Assembly (NCBI RefSeq): GCF_019925205.1
Contig: NC_083567.1
Coordinates: 12,090,001 to 12,154,000 of the forward strand
Direction: 5' to 3'
Origin: Metopolophium dirhodum
Taxonomy: Eukaryota; Arthropoda; Insecta; Hemiptera; Aphididae
Length of the DNA: 64,000 nucleotides
Each line of letters begins with the position of its first letter. Positions within the stretch are counted from its first letter, which is position 1. The notes beneath the pieces are model-generated. The model was not told the DNA's origin. It made no database searches and was given only the letters and a program-made list of their open reading frames with translations. Position numbers and translations under genes: made by a program. Of the stretch, positions 11,801 to 26,800 are shown piece after piece.

Positions 11801-14800
11801 AGCCATTCTAATTGCGCGGGCCGCCAGAACCTAAATCATATTATTTCACTCAGCGAGACAACTTGAGTTTCCTGAATAATAAAGTATTATAACTTTGTAA
11901 ATACATGGAGATTTATCAAAGCTATCATTATCCTAGTTTATTATTATTTTTTTTTTTACATTAAGACGGCAACAGGTAAGTTAGTATTTTAAAGGAAAGA
12001 AAAATAGAATAATATGTATTTTTTTAAAATTTTTTTTTTAACTTCGGTAACTTCGGTCATTAGCCTGTTACTGTGGGGGAGGGTAAGGTTGGTTTGAACA
12101 CGCGTGTATGTATGGCAAGGATTTGTCATTAAAACACGGGTGACCACCCATCCGGGAACTAGTGACACCGGCAGATGCTGGCACTCAAAACACGTTTGTG
12201 ACAAAAGCCGTACACTGTGTCACACCAGGCCACAATAATAACTATTGTATACAGTAAAATAGATAACAATGCTCTAAAATGTGTGCGGTGTAATATAACC
12301 ATACTGTAATTGGATCGTAAGAAGTCATGTACTAGTGTGGCGATCAACGTTTACTTCATCAATGATGAAATAGTATAAACTAATAATATAATATGAAAAG
12401 TTCTAATACAAATAATAACGAAAAATCAATCTTTAATAATATGTTTATATATTGTACCAACCAAAATGGGTGCGCACGTGGCACGTTAACACGACAGTGT
12501 TCAAAAAACGCTTATCACACATGTTACATTTGTACGGCTTGAGTTCATTTTCCTTGTGTTTTGCTTGATGAGACTAAACAGAGAAAACATAATGTAAAAT
12601 AAAATAATAATAAACAAAAAGAGACAAATTAAATTGTAAACAAAAATGTCATTAAATATTTAAATGTACAAACAATTTTATTGAAACAAATCAATTTCAT
12701 AGTTTATTGACCGAGGATTGACGCTAACTGCTTATGTGTAATAAAGCATAAGATTAGGTACTTTACTTACTTATATCGTTAAAAAAACCTATATAATTAA
12801 GCTTTTAAATTTGTAAATATAAAGTAGATAACTTTATAACTCGATATTTTGGATAATTTTTTTTCTTGTTGTATTATCCACGTTTCCGGCGAAACACTGG
12901 AACGTTTATTATTATTTAAATATAATTTATACAAAAACTAACCCTTAGATGAATGGCATTCCTGTATCTCCTATCACACTGATAACAGTTGTAAAAGGTA
13001 CCACCTAAGCCCATTCGGTTATCCGTGAAACTGTGCACGTAAACGTGTTTAATTAGTTCTTCGGTTTGATGAAACTCCTAGGCAAAAAAATAACGATTAC
13101 ATTATAAAAATATTACTGAAAAAATCTAATGATAAATGAACTAGACGAACATTAACAACTAGCTAGAGCTAAAAAAAATAGTTGTTCTTAACCATGAATT
13201 TTTCTGGTCAAATTATTTATGGATCATTGCATGCCTAAAACGTAGGTTAAAGACGACTGGGTACTAAGTCAAAATTCTCGGTACGTACTATACCACCAAA
13301 TCTTGAAGTATACATATAAACTATATAGTATATACATATTATAGATATATATCTTAAAAAAATCAAAAAATCTCATACTTACAGAATTACATTCCGGACA
13401 AGTGGTATCGGTTAACGTAACTTGTTCAACATCAAACTCGTCTTCATGCAATTTGATGTGTATTAAAATGGTTTCACGTTTTGAGAATTTCAAATCACAG
13501 GCCACACACAGCCAAATATGTCTAATTATAAAAGAAGCGCAGAATATTAACAATTGTGATTTTAAAATGGTGGACAAAGTGGGTACAGCTCTGCTTTGAC
13601 ATTAGATGTCGCGTTGGTCACTGTAATTGATGTGTCAAATTTGAAATCAATGATATAAAATCGTTGGATACGAAAAATAATTATTTTAGCGAAGATGGTC
13701 CGTCAGCCTAGATTACGAAGTATATTTTATGATATTATTTCTATAAAGTAATTCAATCGACTAATAGTAATACACTATACAGTGGGCTGAATTAATTTTT
13801 TCTGAAAACATTGCATTTGAAAATGTCATTGTGTGTATAAAATATAAAAATATACTTATAGTATATACTAATAATTATAAATAACAACAGTTTCACTAAA
13901 CTTGTTGTTCTTTGATGAGAAATCGTTAATTTACGGGTAAATAACCAAATTTGTAAAAATGTGAACTTCAAACGCTCATATAATAAGTACTGCGATAGTT
14001 TTTACTTTTTACCCACTTCAAAGTACCAACTAAATTCACTTTCCTACTAGAAAAGATATAGAAATTAAAGATCCAAGCATTTTTACTACTCCAAAAGGTA
14101 AAAGAAAAATACAAATTACAAAAAACATATTATTATAAAATCAATGCATTTGTCACTTCACTCAGAAAATAAAATACATTTTATACAAACCAACAACTAA
14201 TGACTTACTTGATGCTATTGTTTGCTCTTAATTTCATTTTATAGGTGTTTTTAGAGTTATTCTGTGCATTGACGCAAATATTACACTGTGCATTATTTTT
14301 ACCAAATCGATTGGAAAATTTTCTTTTTAATGTCATATGCTTGCAAGTCGTTGATGATGTTCTCATCTAAGAAAATAATCAACAATTTAGATTCAAACTG
14401 TTTAAGTGGATACCGTTAACCACATACCATTTTTCCTTTGCTCGATAAATGATTTCTAAAATGCTCAGATGGTTTGTTCAACTCCTGCGATATTTTCAAC
14501 GATTTAAACGTTTTTCGTGCAAGAGGAGGAGAAATGCCATGATTGATTACTAAACAAATATTTTTATTTTATTTTATATTATTTATATTATATTTTACAT
14601 TTTTCAAAATTCTTAAAACACATTTTAAAATTATAATTACGATTCATTATATTATTAATACTAGTATGATACAATCTTTAACACATATTTAAATGTCAAT
14701 TTTGTAAAATGCGTAAATGCCTATAATTAAATATGATGGATTATAATTTATTACGGGAAATAGTTATAAATATCTATAACCAACATATTATAACATTACT

Positions 14801-17800
14801 TTATATTTTGATGGATGAATTTTTTAATGTTTAATGTTCAATATTTATGCATTAGTATTTTTAGAAAATAATAGTTTGCTACAGAATATGAAATTTAAAT
14901 ATGAGGTTCCAAAAAATAATAATACAATAAAAAATAATTTTATTTAAAATGTCTCACTGTTAGTATGATATTTCAAATTAAATAAAAAAAATTGAATAAA
15001 AAATTAATAAACAATAATAATTATCAACAAAAATAAGCTTATTCAAATTGAGAATTGTTTATAAGGGCCCCGTAATTTCTAACAAAGTTTTAATAGAAAA
15101 GCCAAAAAAATCTGAAGATCGAATGGAATATAAAATATAATATACACTATTACATATTGTACATATTAAACAGTGATGCTATGGATTGGAAGTTTCAAAT
15201 TTAAACCGAACCAAATGCTAAATTATTTATTATTTATTATTTATTGTGGTAACTTTATAGTAAATACACATTTTAAAATGTAGTCGTTTTGTTAAAATGA
15301 AAACAATAAAATATATGAATTACACAAATTGACATAGTTTTTAATTTATAAAATTTCGGTTCGGTAAGTGTTCTTTAAATTTAAAACAAAGTTCTGGTCG
15401 GGTTCTTTTCTCAAATATCAGGATTTGAAACATCACCTTTAATAATGACTACCTATGCGTAGATAGAAGAAAATTATATACATTACCTATAATACCGTAA
15501 GTATTACGTAGGTATACCTACTATTACCCTGTTACGTCACTTAGATTATGGGTACCTAATTATGAATTATTATTTATTATTAGGTAGGTAACTAAAAATT
15601 ATAACGGTACTATACAACGTACGAGAGTTAATAATAGAGTCGAAATCAATGTCAATTGATGTGTTCATTTCACGATTCGTTATAATTTAAAGTATGTACT
15701 ATATACTTATAAACAGAATTAACTCTGCGAAATATGATCGAGGAGTACACGATCGTCAAAATATATATCGTTTGGCCACGTTTATCGTGTCTTCAGCGCA
15801 TAAACGGCCCAGTGGCGGTTTTGGGGGTGAGGCATGTGAGGCACCGCCTCACTTGTAATTTTTAGGAAAATAAAAAATATATGTTTCTTTATATTAGTAT
15901 TTTGTACTATTTTGAATTTTAAAATTTTAATCGTATACTTTAATTTATATGGGTACTCGTACTTTAGGCATTAAATGCTTTAGAATTTAAGTTAAATAAA
16001 CAACAATATTGAATATTATTTTTTTGTACAGAAATTGTACAGTTGTACCTACGAACGCGAGAACGGCTGCACGTCGCTGTAACGTAGCTTATGCGCCCGG
16101 CGCTACCACCGCTAAAGCGTTGAGATCGACAGAGGCGGTAGCCGCCGTCGCCTAAGTTTGTGCATGCGAGGTGCGTCTACGCACACACATGTAAGCTCGT
16201 AAAATAGTGTGAATAGCGCATGCGCAGACCGCCGCCAGAGGCGACTAGAATCAACCGCTCAACGATATTATAAACGTCGGCCGCCGGGTACATAAATTAT
16301 ATGAAGGGGCGCTAATTGCTAGGTGGGGGGCTGCACACTGTTGTCACTGATACACGGCCGTCGCAGTGTCGCACGACGCACGTCTGTTATCATTTAGTCA
16401 AGAATTAATATTATCTATATCTGTGAATATGATAAAATGATTGCCTTAGCACAGAACATAGAGTAAGTTACTCTATGACACAGAGCTACAGAATAGTTTT
16501 TATCATAACTGGCTAATCTTTCCACTCCATTTTAATAACTAAATACCATCTAAAAAAATTTAGCCACTGATAAACGTCATCGTCATAGAAGTACTTGCAT
16601 ATACAATAAACATAGTAGGCAGGTACATATTATGACATGTGATATTATACAATAATAAATAAATAGGCCGATGTGTATAAGTCAGACACGAACTACGACT
16701 TTTATTGGTACATAAATATAAGTACCCATGTATATTATTCGATTTCTATAATTTATAAACATTTATCGAAATTATACGTCTTATAATGCTATGTAGCTAA
16801 CGCCGTGTTTTCACATTGTATCGTCATTGAAAGCATTTCCAAATTGTTAACACCCATCGTACATTTATTTTTTACCGTCATATTATGATAATAAATCAAT
16901 ACATTTCTATCTCTATTTTTAATTTATCAACGTACTTTACTCCAGACAACAGAATATACAGAGGGAATTTATTTCCCGATATTGTGAGCACAGCGTACTT
17001 TCTCCATTAAAATGTATATACAAACAACAAATTTCATTGGAATCGTGAAACATGCTTAAAAGAAACCGTTTTCATTACTTTGGTTGATACTCAATGAACA
17101 ATGTTTATAGTACGTGAACAAAGAGTATAGAGATGTTGAATACAGAGCAGACGTCTTAAAAACACCAATAAAAAGGCAATACGCCTAACCTGTCCGATCG
17201 AAACCAAGAGATCCAGAATCATATACCTACTATGAATAAATATTATACCAATCGATTCATAATAAACCAATAAGGTGCACTATAACCAAATGTAGATGCA
17301 CACGCACAAGAAAACTATTTTCATAATTTCTGTTTTAAACAAATCTTGGTATTGTTTCCACAGCATTAAACAAAACAAATAGTCATGTTAAGTAGTGGAT
17401 GGTTTAAAACTTAAGATAAATAATTAGTGGTTGTAGCAAAATCCACATTTTTTTTTATAAAATTTTGGAAAGTTGACTATAACTCCAGTACAGGTATATA
17501 AATTTGTTGAAATAACTGTTCGTTAGTTTTAATTAATGACATTAAAATTATTATAAGTTGCCCGAGTCAGTATTGAGACGACGCAAAAAAACTAAAGGTT
17601 CTATAAAACTCGCTAAGAAATGTAGAGGTAACTTAAACATTTAAAAAATAAACTTTTAATTACTTCAAAACTATAAGGTCTATAACTTGCACGAATTAAT
17701 TTGTATTACATGGAAAGAGGGGATACAAGCTATGGTACTGCATCATGATGGTACAGATCTAAGAAAATTTAAACTCACACGTTTGTAAAGCCAACAAAAA

Positions 17801-20800
17801 AATTAGAAATTATGAACTAATTTCACCTATACTTCACACGCATTCGATTGAGCGACTGTAACGTACAAAGCACTGTTTCCAATCGGCGATCACAATAAAA
17901 CGGTAAAAACTGGTTTTTTAGTTACCATTTTAATCACGATGCGAATTATACGTTTGACCATAATAATCTGTATTAATAATAGTATAAAATTATACATCCT
18001 GCCCTAATATAAACTCACATAACTTAACCTAAATTAAATATATAACATAAATATTTAATACTATACATTTTACTGTAATAGATATAGTGTTCGTATAGTT
18101 TGTAATTAAATGTTAAGTTTTTAAAAATTATACGTATGCATGTCAAGAGCTGCATGCATAATATGTATTTTATAGGTATAATTATTACAGGAAATAGCCC
18201 TTCGCGATGCAGAGGAGATGTTCAGGATCTTCTACAAGATAGTGGAAGAGATCCTACCCCTCAAGAGGAAGAGGAGAGGGCTCGTCAGGCGACTGAAGCT
18301 GCAGGCGAGTGACCAATCAAGCACGTAAAGTGAGAGCGGTGGGAAGTCTAGGACGGCTGGCTTAGGCCGGCTCGAGAAGAGGACCCACCGAACGAGATGT
18401 CTAGGATAGCTGGCTTAAGCCGGTCCGTAAATACTTCAAACACTGTTTTGCTGCAAAATTCACTATGTGAGGGATTGCCCGGACTATTCCCATTTGGCCT
18501 AGCCATTGTAAAGACTCGTAGCATAGGAATATATACCAGCGATAGCAGCGGAAGCTATGTTATGGTCCATGCGAGCCGAAACCAACTGTTATACACATGT
18601 ATATGCTTACTTATTTAAATAAACGATGCTGCATGGGGGCCAAGGAATGTGAAAGCGTACGGCTTCCATGCAGTGATGAAACCACAAAAAAAAGGTATAA
18701 TTATTACAATTATTTTATTAACGCCAATATGAAAATACTAAAATAGTGAAATCAATTTATTAAATATATAATTATTGGAACGCAATTTAAAATCAAGACA
18801 ATTTTGGTCCAAGGAAACGTGATTTACTGGTTAAACTACTATATATCATACATAATACTTAGTATATTATATATTTATATGTATAATAAACCGAACCTAT
18901 TTGAACCCACTAATTTGTGCCTCCGACACGAGTACACGACGGTTCAAAAGGAATGTGTTGCATTAACGCTTTTAGCCGGACAGACTACCTCGTGTGCGAG
19001 GACACGGTAGTCAGTCCCTGTGTAAGTGGCAAGGCGTACAAAACATGCAAGCCTTCAGAACATTTAATTAAAATATGTAATTAGCTCAAGTTAAACCAAT
19101 AAAGAATTAATCATGATTCTATTAAAATCCGTCTCGTCGTATTTGTTAAAGAGTATGTTTTTCCAATAGTCCGTAAAAAACTGTAATTATAAATGTTGAT
19201 TAGAGTTTGACCACGATCTCATATTTGATTTTTAATTCTGATAATGAAGCGAGGAAGCTATTGGTTATAGATGTGCAAACGTATTAAAAGTTCGAGTTCG
19301 ATACGACCATTGTGATGGACTTGGCGTGCATTTAGATCTACCACTTTTGGTATAGCAATTACCGAGAAATTATATGGTTTAAATTTATTTTATGCACTTA
19401 TTTTAAGTTGTAAATTTACTCAAACACACTATATAATGTACTTATCGCAAATGCATATTTTTTTATTGGATCGAAATTGTACATATATAATATATAGGGA
19501 GTAAAAATTATGAAAATTATATGGTTAGTAAATAATTTAAGAAATATACTAATGTCAGGAAATTCCCAAAAATAAAATTTTTAAAAAAGTTATTATACGT
19601 TCAAAATTAATTTACTCAAAAAAATATTTATATTTTAAAATTTTTTTAAAAATAAACTACTTGACTTAGATAAATGTTTTAACATCAAAATTGTTCTTAT
19701 AATCAGATTTACAAATTGACTATTTTGAATATTTCTAAAAAAAATGTTAATCAAATTTAAAATTTTTATTTTCAGGATTAAAAAAGAAATATAATTGTTT
19801 TAATGTCATACGTTTAACGCAAGTTATTTAATACATTATATAAATAAAAAAATTTTAAAATTTATTTGAACAAAAGTTATTTCATCTGTCAGGTATTCAT
19901 GTTACATCCTCTATAATATATATTATCTATTTTATTACATTTAAGTATATTGCATTTGTCCTACTACAACTTTTTTTTTACCCACACATGACAGTGAAGG
20001 AGTGGTGTTAATAAAAAAAGAAATCTAAAGTAGATTTCAACCAAACAAGATATATTGAGTACCTAACTAGCGTATGGATAGTTATCACGATCGCCGTTTT
20101 CATCAAGTACCATAATAATCAAATAAAAATAAGAAAAAAATCGATTGAAATCGACATTTTAAAAGAAACATTTTAGAAATTTCATAAAAACACAAATTTA
20201 ATGATTTTTTTTCACAACTGTTTGATATTGGTTTTTCTTCTAAATTACATAACATTTGAGTAATATCGATTTCTTAAAATGATGTATTTTTTATGCGATG
20301 TGATTTTTTTTTTAATTTTGTTAATTTTAATTATCAGTGTTAGAAACGTGTTGCCCGAATTTGTTGTATTTGTCTAATTTACGTAGAATATGGTAAATTT
20401 AAATTCAATATTGAGTAGGTCACTATTTATAGTCATTATTAAGACGTGTTAGATTTTAATTAAATGCCAAATCAAAAACAATTATGACCGGAGATCATGT
20501 ATCAGCCTCAATAATTGTAATAGGATATTTTATAATATTTTTATACATAACTATTACCCAGAAAATTTCTTTTTGTATACAAAAATCGGTTGATCTAATT
20601 TTCACAAAAACATATTCTATATAATATATATTATTATACCAATGATATACCTATGATTTTAGGTGTTTTGCTGGTTCTTGTATAGCTTTTCTGAGTTCTA
20701 TTACTAAATAATACTATCGTTATTTATTTTCAACCTCAGTTTACCCGAATGATACCAGTATACCACTATCGGGTCTTATAATTTATTATGATATTGCATG

Positions 20801-23800
20801 AATATCTGTTTGTATTATACATCAAGTTATAGCTATACGTATTACCTACCGCAGTCGCAAGTGTATTTACGATAAAATACGTAATGCCAATTGTAACGTT
20901 TATTATATATTCATTGCATTTTTAGATGGGCTTTAATATCTTTTTTAAGGCTTTAAGCTCGGACCATTTTTCCTACGCATGACTTAGCTAATACACAAAC
21001 AACAATTATTATTCACCCGCATGTAAACCCTGTCATCAATATCGAGCATCTTTCGAGTCCACAACTTACAGGTACGGAGTACGCACTCAATAATATTTTT
21101 CAATCGCAACCCCGCTTTATCATCCCCTTGTTGAATATTATCTCGATTGATGTAGGTACGTACCCTGAATAAAATCATTGCACACGTGAATGATATACAT
21201 AAAAGAAGAAAAAATCCTATTTATAACGAATTGAAAATATCGCATTTTTCAAAGGTATCTATACAAATAATAAAATTTTTCATTAAACCTTAATATGCAT
21301 TTCAATATTTGTTGTGGAGCGACTAAAATTAAACATTTTGCCTACCTACCTTAAAAAAAAATATGAAATTAAACCGATATTATATTATGTTGCATTGTTC
21401 AATGACAATACTACTAGATGGCCGAGATACACTGAACTAAACAGAAAAAATGAAGTTATTCTCAATCGACTCAGAATCGGTCACACGAAACTCACACACG
21501 GACATCTTATGGCAAAGACAGATCCACCCTTATGCCTAACATGCAATACAAACTACTCCATCAAGCATATCATCATCCACTGCCTAAACTTCAACGAAGC
21601 CAGAAAAGATCTCAACATCCCAGACAACATGTACGAAGCAATTGGTCCATTTTCAAACTTTCATAGCATAATTTTATTTTTAAAAAAAATTGAATTGTAC
21701 AATAACATATAATATTTAATGTAGAAATTAACACCTGTAAGCTAATAACCTATGTAGTTGATGCTTAACCAAAAAAAAAAAAAAAAAAATACTACTAGAC
21801 ATCAACTTGCATTTATTAATATTCAACTAAATTTCAGTATACACGATACACCTAAATGCATTCGTAACATCATAATATTATTCAACGTATAGTCTTATGT
21901 AATTAAATCGGAATGAATTAAATTGTTAAAATTAAAATATAATTGTATTTACATTGGTAAATTAACTGTTGTAAGTATTATAAGTATTAAGACCCGTAGG
22001 CCGATAGAAAGTAAAGACTATAATTAATTACTATTAGGTATCGTCAATAATTATAATTATCGATCGATTATAATAATAGTTTACTAACCTGCAGGCAATA
22101 CTTGTAGGCCTCGTTTATGTGCATAAAATGTGCTGTATCCAACGAGTAACTCTTCTCGTTGGTAAATGGCTCTTGTAGTTGTAAAATAAAGATAATCTCC
22201 GATTTGGTCAACAATCATGTTCTGTTCTTGTTTTGTTTTTGCTGGTCGCACAAAACACATCCAATTGGATTTATCTAAATTAAAAACACAAGAATACCAA
22301 GATGCAATTAAAACGGAATTGACTTAACTTTCAATTGTTTTGATTAATACAGTATACGCATTTTATAATTGTGTGCTGAAAGCTGAATGCTTACAACGAG
22401 CCACATTTTACTTTTCAGGTCAACATGACTTTAAAGTAAATATTAAAATATATATTTTTCAATTTAAAATACTCGTATATATCTACAAACACCTAAATTG
22501 TAGGTCCTAAAACATGAAACTGATTGACTGACATTCACAGATCAAACAACAGGGTCTATAGGATCTTAACATTTTACCCAGTGTTTTATTTTCCAGAGGC
22601 AATCACAAAATAGAGATTTTTTGAAATTCAACAGCAGAGATGTTGATAAAAGATGTTAAAGTTCGCATTTTTGTCACAGGTTGGCTCCGGAAATACTTAT
22701 CAAATCGTTAAGTGACAATCCTTCAATTTATCAAGCACAATACCGGGGCTGTTTTAAAAATACCAACGAATCAATACGTAGTGATACATTTAATGCGTAA
22801 GACACTGAATATTTCAGAAAACTCTGATGGTTTTAAAAATATTTCTTTTACATAACTCTAAGTCGTTACAAAACAACATATTTGGAAAAAATTATATTTT
22901 TTACCATTTTTTATCATTATTAATTTTTAAGTTATTTACTCTTTTGAATGCCAGGGACATTTTTTATTTATTTTTCCGAAACAGAACATTATTTACAAAA
23001 ATTAATGTATTGAAGTACCTACTCAAAAATCATTTTATTTTGGAATATAAGAATTAAAAATACTTGTCATTAAAAAAAGTAAAAAATAGTTGTTTTAGAA
23101 AATGTATGTTTTTGGTAACTTAAAATTACATAAAAGAAACATTTTCAAAAACATCAATAATCAGCTAGTGTCTTACGTATAATGGATATCCCGGTATAAT
23201 ATATTTAAAATAAAAACGGATACGTATTATCTTGTATTATATTATTGAGTATTGACTACGTCATTTTTATTTCATTCGATTAAGAAACTGTAATTGATTA
23301 AATCATTATTATTTTTTTAGCGTTGAGGATTAAACGCTTTTTTTACGCATGGTAATACCGAGTTAAGTACTATATTTTCACTTTTGCCGTAAATCATCAA
23401 CATTAACACTGATATATTGTAGAAACACTATTATAATAACAATAGAATAATGACATTCCGATTATGAACTGATATCAATTTTATTTTGACTGTTTTTTTT
23501 CGCCTCAATGACCATTTACTTGCATATATAAGGTAGTAAATAAAATATGTAATAAAATATGTTTGTGTTTCGTAAATAAAATACATATAATATACGTGAC
23601 CCGAAAGTAAAAGCGAATGTATACATAGGTAGTCAAAAACTGGAGCAAGTAGAGTAAATGGTATACCTAGGAAGCAAAATCACATCTGATGGCAAGAGTG
23701 CCCGCGAGATAAAACAACGCATAGCATTAGCAAAAACTGCCTTTAGTAAAAAACATAAGTTGCTCACTTCAAAAAAGTTACATCTCAATGTCAAGAAGAG

Positions 23801-26800
23801 ACTTATACAAACATATGTATGGAGTGTTGCAACATATGGAAGTGAAACTTGGGTAATAAATGATATCGAAAAGAAAAAACTAGATTAAAACTTGAAAATA
23901 ATTTATTTAAGTTTATACTAGACAAATAAATGTAGCTCCTAATTGAATCTTTTGTGTTAATTAAAAAATATATGATACTAAGCATAAAAAAATAGATCTG
24001 TAAACTCCAATACCGGATACGATTTTGTATCATGTTTTTAGTCGGGACACAAACATATAATTATATGGGTGATTTTTAAAAATCCAATGATGTTTTAAAA
24101 AAAATATCGATTAATATTATGCCAAACACCTGGATACTGGTTCAATTTTAAACACTGATATTCAACAAATAGTGTGGATTAGTAGTCATAACGAATACAT
24201 TAAATAAAAACAAGCTACAAGCTTTAAAACCGCCTCGTCTAGATAGTATCCAAAATATTTCCAAATCGTGTTTATCCTCTCGTCCATACCAGCTATCCTA
24301 CTAATATACTCCCTAACCACCACGCCACCCCCTACACAAGCTTTCATATCCAGCTCTTTAAATACTTAATGGAAATCTATAATACAACTAATAAAATATT
24401 TACATAAATTGTTTCTAAAGAATAATTATCGCAGATGTTTGAGAAAAATGAACACGACAACTTAATTTTTTTTTATTTCCAATATAAGTGAACCAATAAA
24501 TACTGTAAATTATAATAATTACAGCTCTATAAAATACATTAATTATTCTTTAAAATAATATTTAAAAAAAAAAATTAAATCAGTTATTAACGGGAACAAC
24601 ACCCTGTACGCGTATAGAATCACCTATTCAGAATTAAAAGAAACTTAATATATTAAAACTAATCTAAATTTGTTGATAGAATATAAACACTAAAAAAATA
24701 TTTAGCCGAGAATAATAAAACCCGTTAGGGTGATAAAAAAGAAACAACGGTAATCGATAGAGTTATACTTTTTAACTCACACTCTCTCTCACACACACAC
24801 ACATAGAACATGGACTTGTACTAATATAAATGGTGTGTATATTATAATGATAAATCCACGTAAAAACTTGTTCCGGTTAGGTCAGATCTTACCGAAACAA
24901 CTATAATAATTTATACACAGTATCCACTATCTGCGATTATACACTACTATTTTCTTTTCATAACATAACTTGGGCGGCAAGGTGGACTATTTAATTATTC
25001 AATACCTAGTAGCGGTGTCATATTATCGTGGAATCGTTCTTTTACTTTATTTTTCACTTTCATCCACCGAAGACACGCACTGTGATAAATTAACAATGTT
25101 ATAATTATACGGTTCCAGTTCAGTTCACCAACAAGAAGGTAAATTATAACAGCCGGGCTTACGGCTTCAACAATCGTAAAAAAAAAACGAGGATAAAAAA
25201 TATTATTTCAAGCAATTCGATCACAATTAAACCAAGAGTTATAAACAATTAGTAGGTATACGTTGATCCGCTGGTACAGTTATTAATTAATATTAGCGAC
25301 GCAAGCGATCCGAATAATTATTGAAAAATATGTTCAAATTCTTATTTATAGAATTCTTAAGTATACTTGAAGACCATATTTTCAAATTCTCGAGATATTT
25401 TGAATTTTCTAGTATTTGAGAAGTGTACTGTGTGGCGATATCAATTTCTATTTTTCAAATAAGACCCCCTTCATTTGTACTGTAAAGTATTTAGTGGATG
25501 ATTTTGTTTAACATTTTGATGTACTAGCTAATCCAAAATTCAGACGAATAGTTTTTCAGTTATTAAAATGTTTATACCATGAATCATGTTCATAATTGGT
25601 TTTACAAAAATATAAATATATAAATAATGTACTATGGATTTTAAACGGATCACCCGGTACCAATTATATCATAAATCATAGTGTTATGTTGAACGACGCT
25701 TGCGGAGGCAAGAACGATCCCTTTCACATTTTACGTAGGTAGGTATTACGGATGATAATATTCAAACAGCGATTTTTAGTTATTATTATAATTACATTTT
25801 TTTTTTCGGTCGATTGATACTTGACCGTAATAAATTTGATCTACACTAATGTCGCAGCCATGCGCATTAGTGTATTATTTATGCACAGCAAATTTGACAC
25901 ACCAACCTATCCAAATAACTGTGTTTTTGATTCCAACAATCAAAATAATTTTTACGGCGATACGCGAAATACTTCAATAAAGTAAATGCGTCGCTGCGCG
26001 GTTTACACGTCGTACAAGGCAGAAGCATAATGCAGACAACACGTGTAATGCAATTTTTTGGTAAATTAAATGTATTCTATACATATACCTATGTTTCCTT
26101 ATATTTTTCGTATTAATATGTATTCCCTAGCTTATTTTAAACTATTTTTAAAACTTGTATATTAATTAAAAATCGTATATTATATATTTTTTATTATACT
26201 ACCTCTAGTACCTATAGTTTCTATTTTTCACAATAATTGAATAAATATTTTCATAAATTTTTAAAATCATGACTTACTCAAGTTAATGAAATTGAAAGAA
26301 AGAGAAAATGCACAAGTAATACAATTATATTAGATTTCTCGTAGCAAAACACCATTTTCAAATTAACGAGTTTGACTGTTCGTACAAGCGCATGTAAGCA
26401 GGTAGTACGCTTTCCTCCTTTAAAAGCAAAGACGTTTCAATGTATACATTTGTCTCGAGGCTATATTGTGTATACATTTCCATATTAATTAGATTACCAA
26501 AATGAATTTGTCTTTAACGTTTAATTATAATACAACAAATTGTATGTTTACTTTTAACAAGAGGAAATCATTTTAAATAACATTATATATTTTAATTTCT
26601 ATGCACTTTATGTATCAAAAAATGCCAAGTATTTAGTGTTTGACATCGATAAAACTATACAAGTATACACGCAAGTGAAAGTTATGAGACAGTTGTGTCA
26701 ACCATGCTAACCAGTAGGAATAGGTAATGTTTTATTTTACTTCACTGAACTTGACCGCTAAGAGAAAGTGTCACTATATACCACCTACATATGGTGTTTT

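Larger units (their letters stand above)
14550..22088 (-). other. PRDM10 intron 7, with mobile elements
   Basis: A 7.5-kb intron between exons 8 and 7. It contains a hAT-like element (15810-16569) and two truncated non-LTR retrotransposons (18190-18693, 21419-21788). I found no further PRDM10 exon; exons 7 and 8 already join in phase. Confidence 0.6.

Noticed and set aside
13402..13599. 65-codon plus-strand frame
   Set aside because: Antisense shadow of PRDM10 exon 10.
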